From Rhodococcus sp. SMB37 (GTDB taxonomy: Bacteria > Actinomycetota > Actinomycetes > Mycobacteriales > Mycobacteriaceae), in assembly GCF_004345605.1 (NCBI RefSeq), contig NZ_SLVY01000009.1:124001-188000 (forward strand): DNA of 64,000 bases, given 5' to 3'. The notes under the pieces are model-generated. The model was not told where the DNA came from and ran no database searches. It worked only from the letters and a program-made list of their open reading frames with translations. This document shows positions 60,042 to 64,000 of this stretch, piece after piece. Each line of letters starts with the position of its first letter. The first letter of the stretch is position 1. The translations under genes and the position numbers were made by a program.

Positions 60042-60575
60042 CTACGGGGTTTCGAGTGCGACGACACGCGCAGCGAGCGCTGACAATGCGGCCTGTAGCG
60101 TGCCCACCTCGATGCCGTTGGTGGCATCAGCGGCGACATTGACCTGCGCTGCTGTGTGCGTGTGCGAGGCAGGGGCCGCCCCGACCTGTGCGGCGGTGTG
60201 CGTGTGGTCGCCCGCCGCCGCCGTGGTGCCCGTGGTGCCCAGCGCCAGATTCGAGTTGCCGGTGCCCGCGCCGATCGCGGTACGTGCAGCGGCGGCGTCC
60301 GCCCCAGCAGCGACCACAGCGGGCTTACCGCTGATGTTCGCCCACGTTGCCGCCGCTGGAATTGGGGTGTTGCCAGCGAGCGCTGTGGTGGCGGTGGTGC
60401 CGATCACGGGCGGGAACGTCGACGGCTTACCCGACACCGACCCCCACACCGCCGTCGACGCTGCCGCCGTCACAGCGGACTGCGCCGCCACAATCGCAGC
60501 GTCCCGCTCGTTCAAACGCTCAGCCGACAGTGGTGTCCCACCAGCCTGACCGTTCTGCCAATCATTGAGAGCCAT
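60042..60575 (-). CDS. tail fibre protein with HTHT metal-binding repeats
   Basis: 177 residues; AGGAGG precedes the ATG at 60575. N-terminal MALNDWQNGQAGGTPLSAER, Gly/Ala/Thr-rich beta-helix-like middle with two SGKP motifs, then DHTHTAAQVGAAPASHTHTA (HxH pairs that bind iron/metal in fibre tips) and a C-terminal Ala/Leu coiled coil. Likely a trimeric fibre or spike. Confidence 0.75.
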   Translation of the reverse strand: MALNDWQNGQAGGTPLSAERLNERDAAIVAAQSAVTAAASTAVWGSVSGKPSTFPPVIGTTATTALAGNTPIPAAATWANISGKPAVVAAGADAAAARTAIGAGTGNSNLALGTTGTTAAAGDHTHTAAQVGAAPASHTHTAAQVNVAADATNGIEVGTLQAALSALAARVVALETP

Positions 60576-60636
60576 ACTCAGTTACCTCCTGGGTAGAGCG
60601 CCGCGCCGGGGAAGGTATCCGGTCCCGGCACGGCCG

Positions 60637-61452
60637 CTAAGGGGTGGAAACACACACGGCCGGGTCACCGGCAATGTCGGCAGCGGGTTCGGCAGCGGGG
60701 CCACCGAAGTAGTAGTCCGGTGCGGTGAACATGGTCGGGATGTCCAGCGGGCAGCATTCCTCGCCCGGGGTCGGCTCCGGAGGAGCGACCGGGGTGCGCT
60801 GGATGACCAGATGCTGATCATCCGTGACTGGGGTGAGCAGGCGACCCGGCGTGTTCGCGGCATCGGTGGGGACAACGTTCCACGGGCCACGGCCCCACTG
60901 CGGACCGGCGAAGGTGATGCCGGTGAGCGTGAAGTTCGCGACCGACGCCGCGATCTCAATGTCACCGAGCGTGAACTCAGTACCGAACGTCAGGAAGTAG
61001 CCGTACGACTTCCCCGTCGACGCCGACGCGAAGATCGAGTCATCCTCCGGGGTCGGGCAGTCGTCCCCGGCCTTACCGCCGGCCCACACCTCGAGCGCGA
61101 CACCGTAGTCGGACTCGACACGACGCTGGTCACGGACACCAACGGCGTTACCTTCCCAGTCGAGTTCCTGCTCCCAGCCGTTGAACAGCGTGATCAGGCA
61201 CGTGTTTACCTGGCAGAGGGTCAGGGTGAGGTTGTAGTACTTGCGTTCGGGCGGGGTGCGCTCGGCAACACAGACGCGGCCTTCCGCGTTGCGCTGCTCC
61301 AGCTCTTCCGCTTCCTGCATGACGGGGGAGATTGCGAGGGACACCCAGCCGTTCGTCACCGCGTAGTTCGCGGCGCCAGACACTGGGAGACCACACGAGT
61401 TGACCTTGGTGGCCCGCAGGCGTGTGCCCTTGACCACTGGGAAAACAGCCAC
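60637..61452 (-). CDS. probable major tail protein
   Basis: 271 residues; GTG start at 61452 with AAAGGAG upstream. TRLRATKVNSCGLPVSGAAN, GWVSLAISPVMQEAEELEQR, LITLFNGWEQEL and GYFLTFGTEFTLGDIEIA are the tail-tube pattern seen in actinophages. A Pro/Cys-rich C-terminal extension (PEPTPGEECCPLD) follows. It lies upstream of the head-tail connectors, an unusual order, so a decoration or other tube-like role is possible. Confidence 0.65.
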   Translation of the reverse strand: MAVFPVVKGTRLRATKVNSCGLPVSGAANYAVTNGWVSLAISPVMQEAEELEQRNAEGRVCVAERTPPERKYYNLTLTLCQVNTCLITLFNGWEQELDWEGNAVGVRDQRRVESDYGVALEVWAGGKAGDDCPTPEDDSIFASASTGKSYGYFLTFGTEFTLGDIEIAASVANFTLTGITFAGPQWGRGPWNVVPTDAANTPGRLLTPVTDDQHLVIQRTPVAPPEPTPGEECCPLDIPTMFTAPDYYFGGPAAEPAADIAGDPAVCVSTP

Positions 61453-61526
61453 AACGGGCTCCTTTACGGTATGCGTGTAGGAACGGTGAGGCCGTCAGTT
61501 CGACACAGTAGGGCGGCGGGGTGCAG

Positions 61527-61901
61527 TCACTTCCTCAGCAGGAACAGGAAGTTCAAAGCCCCGAGGATGCACACCAAATACAGCAGGCCGCGGATCGGAT
61601 GGAACCACTCGATTCCGCCGGTCCAGTAATAGACGGCGAGGAAACTGCACAGCGACGCGAGCGCGACCATCGCCGCCATCAGAGCCTTGCCTTCGCTGAA
61701 TTCGGTCCACTGGATGCGGGAGTACCCGAGGACGAACATCCACAGCGACACGGCGAGCGAGGTGATCAGGATGTTTGCGGCGGTCTCGGCGCCGGCCATC
61801 GGAAACAGGAGTAGCCCGATCGCGAATACGGCTGCCGCGGTGAGATAGCGGGGTGTAAGCCACCTATCCAACCCGCGGGTCAGCCACCTATATCGCTCCA
61901 T
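61527..61901 (-). CDS. four-helix membrane protein
   Basis: 125 residues, start at the ATG at 61901 with GGAGGAG about 6 bases upstream. Four hydrophobic helices (e.g. YLTAAAVFAIGLLLFPMAGA; ILITSLAVSLWMFVLGYS; ALMAAMVALASLCSFLAVYY; GLLYLVCILGALNFLFLL). Overlaps the upstream gene by 14 bases. A phage inner-membrane protein of unknown role in a structural operon. Confidence 0.7.
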   Translation of the reverse strand: MERYRWLTRGLDRWLTPRYLTAAAVFAIGLLLFPMAGAETAANILITSLAVSLWMFVLGYSRIQWTEFSEGKALMAAMVALASLCSFLAVYYWTGGIEWFHPIRGLLYLVCILGALNFLFLLRK

Positions 61902-62082
61902 CAGCATCTCCTCCGAACAGTTTGGCGAGACGCTCACCGATATGGTTCTTCTGCTTGATCCGCTGATGGCGCACCGTCACCTCGTCGACGAGCGACCAGG
62001 CCGACCGCACGTCGTCGAGGATTTCTCGGGCATCGGCCGCGCCGGCCTGCGCGGCGGCGACGGCGAGTTTCGATCTACGCAT
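61888..62082 (-). CDS. 64-residue helical phage protein
   Basis: MRRSKLAVAAAQAGAADARE followed by ILDDVRSAWSLVDEVTVRHQ, a basic helical protein. The ATG at 62082 has GGAGGG 7 bases upstream and overlaps the previous stop by eight bases (ATGCGTAG). A longer reading frame exists but lies inside the neighbouring gene. Confidence 0.6.
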   Translation of the reverse strand: MRRSKLAVAAAQAGAADAREILDDVRSAWSLVDEVTVRHQRIKQKNHIGERLAKLFGGDADGAI

Positions 62083-62350
62083 CGGGCGACCCTCCATCAG
62101 CAGGGACTCGAGGTAGTGCTTCCAGAACTCTCGCGCCGCCATCGGCATGCGTGAGAAGGTGCAAGACTTGCTTCTGCGACTCGGACAGCGCTTCACGCAG
62201 GTAGAGGTTCTCGTCCTCGCGATACTTGAGCGCCTTGTCCATTCGGGTTCCCGGGACGAGACGGTCGGTGACGACTGCGATGAACACGCCGACGAGGAGC
62301 ACGGTCGCCCCGGTGTCGACCAGAGGGAAGCCGAGGACAGTGAGGTCCAC
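62075..62350 (-). CDS. single-helix membrane protein with charged tail
   Basis: 91 residues: one N-terminal transmembrane helix (VDTGATVLLVGVFIAVVTDR), then a charged coiled segment (KALKYREDENLYLREALSES). GTG start at 62350 three bases after the upstream stop, with GGAG in that gene's end. Together with the next genes it forms a small membrane cluster in the head region. Confidence 0.65.
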   Translation of the reverse strand: MDLTVLGFPLVDTGATVLLVGVFIAVVTDRLVPGTRMDKALKYREDENLYLREALSESQKQVLHLLTHADGGARVLEALPRVPADGGSPDA

Positions 62351-62353
62351 GGG

Positions 62354-62668
62354 TTACTCCGTCGGGGGCTGTGTGAGTTCGGGCTGGTCTGCAGTCTTGG
62401 CGGGTGCAGCCTTCTTGGCTGGTGGCTTCTTGGTTTGGGCAGACTTCACTGGTACCGGCTTCTCGTCGAGAAGACCAGCCTCACGGGCGTCCTGCTCGAG
62501 CACAACGTACGACCGGCGGGTGCCGGATGTGTCGGTGCGGATCAGGCTCGGATGGTCGACAGCGGCGAGCAGCGCTCGGAGCACGTGGCCGCGTTGCGTG
62601 CTGTCGGGGGTGACGGTGGCGAAACCGTCCTCGATGACGATCTCCACTCCTGCGGGCATCGGGATCAC
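62354..62668 (-). CDS. small head-region protein with basic tail
   Basis: 104 residues. VEIVIEDGFATVTPDSTQRG, HVLRALLAAVDHPSLIRTDT form a compact domain; the C terminus is Lys/Pro/Ala-rich (KKPPAKKAAPAK), like capsid-interacting or nucleic-acid-binding tails. GTG start overlaps the upstream stop (GTGA). Confidence 0.65.
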   Translation of the reverse strand: MIPMPAGVEIVIEDGFATVTPDSTQRGHVLRALLAAVDHPSLIRTDTSGTRRSYVVLEQDAREAGLLDEKPVPVKSAQTKKPPAKKAAPAKTADQPELTQPPTE

Positions 62669-63513
62669 GCTCCAGTCTCGTCAGGAAATACGTCACCGGC
62701 GGGGAACAAGTCGTCACCGGGGAACGGGGCACCGCCGTCATCTCCGCCAGCGGCCACGGTGACGGCTGTGACGAGGCATTCGTAGCCGATGACCAGACCG
62801 CGTTCGGCGATCGCAGCCTTGATGTTGTGCCGTTCGTCGAGCGTGGACCGGACCACCAGAGGGTCTCGCCACACGGTGACCGGACCCGTCGCCACCAGTG
62901 AGGCTCCGAGGGTGTCCTCGTATCCAGCGCCGAACGCCCACGTGTGACCGAGAGGCGTGCGCAGGATCGGGGATCCGGACGAGCGGATGATCAGGTTGGC
63001 TTGCGCGGCGAACGCGGCGAAGCGGGCCGAGGCGTGGATGGTGCCGTAGAAACCGGCTTCACCGAGAGCGACCTCAAGGGCGCCGACGGCGGCGACGATG
63101 CCGGCCACCGTGGTCGGGGTCGCATCGGCGGCGAGCCGTGCCCCGAAGTGCGCTTCGGCCAAACCTTGTTCGTGCAAGCGTGCGTTCTGGAGGGCTCGTT
63201 CTTCGTAGGCGGTGAAGTCTTCCAGCGGACCACACTCGTCGTAGCCCCAGATGACGAGGGGCTCGAACGGTTCACCGGGCTGGGGGCGGTCGCCGGATTT
63301 GAGGGCATCCATTGGAGGGGTGGCACACGGGTCTGCGAGCCAGGTGCCCCAGCCGGTGGCGCAGTTGCGGGGCCGGATCTCGACGCCGCCGGACAGGAAC
63401 CGGGACGGCCCTGTCTCATCGATGAGGGTGGCCGCCGAGTACAGCCCGACCCCGATCGGATTGACCGGAGGCGCGTCGTAGTCGACGGGGAGGAGAGAGG
63501 TCGGTGCAGTCAC
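62665..63513 (-). CDS. virion protein downstream of the capsid gene
   Basis: 282 residues, GTG start at 63513 with AGGAG upstream. YDAPPVNPIGVGLYSAATLI, then a Trp/Cys region, FEPLVIWGYDECGPLEDFTA and HTWAFGAGYEDTLGASLVAT. Seen next to the capsid gene in related actinophages, so probably a second capsid-region structural protein; exact role unknown. Confidence 0.6.
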   Translation of the reverse strand: MTAPTSLLPVDYDAPPVNPIGVGLYSAATLIDETGPSRFLSGGVEIRPRNCATGWGTWLADPCATPPMDALKSGDRPQPGEPFEPLVIWGYDECGPLEDFTAYEERALQNARLHEQGLAEAHFGARLAADATPTTVAGIVAAVGALEVALGEAGFYGTIHASARFAAFAAQANLIIRSSGSPILRTPLGHTWAFGAGYEDTLGASLVATGPVTVWRDPLVVRSTLDERHNIKAAIAERGLVIGYECLVTAVTVAAGGDDGGAPFPGDDLFPAGDVFPDETGA

Positions 63514-63631
63514 AGCAGGCTCCTGGGGATGTCGGGAGGGTGGATCCCGGAACGGGTGCGGGACGGCCTCACGTGCCGCACCCGTTCCGAGTCACAGCCC
63601 CGGCGACCTTCCGGTCACCGGGGCGGTCCTA

Positions 63632-64000
63632 TCAGGGAGTGACGACCGGCGTGTTGCAGGCAATCGTCTGGCGTTCCCCGATTGCGCCCGACGGGCAGAT
63701 CGGCACAGTCACGTTCAGCGACTGGTTGCAGCGCTTACCGACGGCGATGGCGTCCTCGGTGAAGAACTGCGTGTAGCGGTTCACCTGGAGCTGTTCCTTC
63801 GGGTACATCACACCCAGCTCGATGACGTTGCTCAGCGACCGGAACCAAGTTCCTGCCGGGTAGAGCAGCACGTTCACGGTGCCGGGGTAGATGACCGTCT
63901 GAAGGTTGCCGGGCTGGCCCACACCGCGGGTCTGCCAGTCACCGACGAACTGGAGCGCGATGTTCCGCGCTGCCAGCCAGCCGTCGATCTGGGCGTCGGT
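63632..64000 (-). CDS. major capsid protein (C-terminal part, cut by window edge)
   Basis: The last ~122 residues, open to the window edge. DGWLAARNIALQFVGDWQTR, TVIYPGTVNVLLYPAGTWFR, SLSNVIELGVMY and LNVTVPICPSGAIGERQTIA match C termini of Rhodococcus/actinophage major capsid proteins. A hairpin-rich 118-bp gap separates it from the next gene. Confidence 0.8.
   Translation of the reverse strand, partial: TDAQIDGWLAARNIALQFVGDWQTRGVGQPGNLQTVIYPGTVNVLLYPAGTWFRSLSNVIELGVMYPKEQLQVNRYTQFFTEDAIAVGKRCNQSLNVTVPICPSGAIGERQTIACNTPVVTP

Larger units (their letters stand above)
34035..64000. mobile_element. siphovirus-type prophage, left end to window edge
   Basis: From the tRNA fragment at 34035 to the end of the window the content changes to phage: tiny regulatory genes, holin, endolysin, minor tail, tape measure, connector, tail and capsid genes, in long overlapping minus-strand runs. 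No integrase, portal or terminase is seen, so those and the other attachment site must lie to the right. All visible structural frames are open, so the prophage looks intact over this part. Confidence 0.93.

Noticed and set aside
60160-60240. Short HTHTAAQV repeats considered as a CRISPR-like array
   Set aside because: They are coding repeats in a tail fibre gene with too few units and no spacers. No CRISPR array was seen anywhere in the window.

Overview
The window comes from the chromosome of a high-GC, mycolic-acid-containing actinobacterium, most likely Rhodococcus or a close relative. Three things point there: the gene order glnE, glnA2, Hip1-like hydrolase, panB ... RNase H/phosphatase, zinc ribbon, Nif3-like, PtkA-like HAD, PtpA, SURF1-like follows the Mycobacterium tuberculosis Rv2221c-Rv2235 neighbourhood; the RNase P RNA is of the actinobacterial type; and the prophage endolysin carries LGFP repeats.

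Bases 1-34,034 are host chromosome. They hold an indolepyruvate oxidoreductase; a tightly overlapped sulfurtransferase / 31-codon ORF / ThiM / flavin monooxygenase operon divergent from a GntR regulator; the nitrogen genes glnA2 and glnE; a Hip1-like lipoprotein hydrolase and panB; a P-type cation ATPase facing a CBS-domain membrane protein; prolyl aminopeptidase; a CHAP protein overlapping an RNB ribonuclease; a degenerate TnpB element beside rnpB; the conserved RNase H/Zn-ribbon/Nif3 and PtkA/PtpA/SURF1 blocks; and a TetR-controlled two-gene ABC exporter with a palindromic operator.

A prophage starts at about 34,035, where a displaced tRNA 3' end marks the attachment site, and runs past the right edge of the window. 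Its left arm (34.2-37.4 kb) holds very small, mostly plus-strand genes, a small HTH repressor, and a 34-bp perfect palindrome that carries face-to-face promoters. The late genes are on the minus strand. Read from 64 kb downward they are: major capsid protein (cut by the edge), head/membrane proteins, a major-tail-like protein, tail-fibre and SGNH-hydrolase genes, an accessory island, head-tail connectors, a tail chaperone, a 1,900-residue tape measure with an NlpC/P60-type domain, baseplate/minor tail genes, a second tail-chaperone pair with a probable -1 frameshift, endolysin and holin.

The most interesting stretch is the accessory island at 54.8-57.85 kb, inserted between structural genes. 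It encodes a RelA/SpoT-type nucleotide synthetase with its catalytic motifs (toxSAS-like) and a small partner abutting it, a membrane-anchored Thr-rich protein, a one-helix membrane protein, two zinc-ribbon proteins, a 6C-like small RNA with its own promoter and terminator, and one of two copies of an apparently uncatalogued RNA hairpin (conserved GGGAAG bulge and UNCG loop, covarying stems). The same terminator hairpin recurs five times across the prophage, and a 35-bp leader is shared by two membrane-protein genes 20 kb apart.
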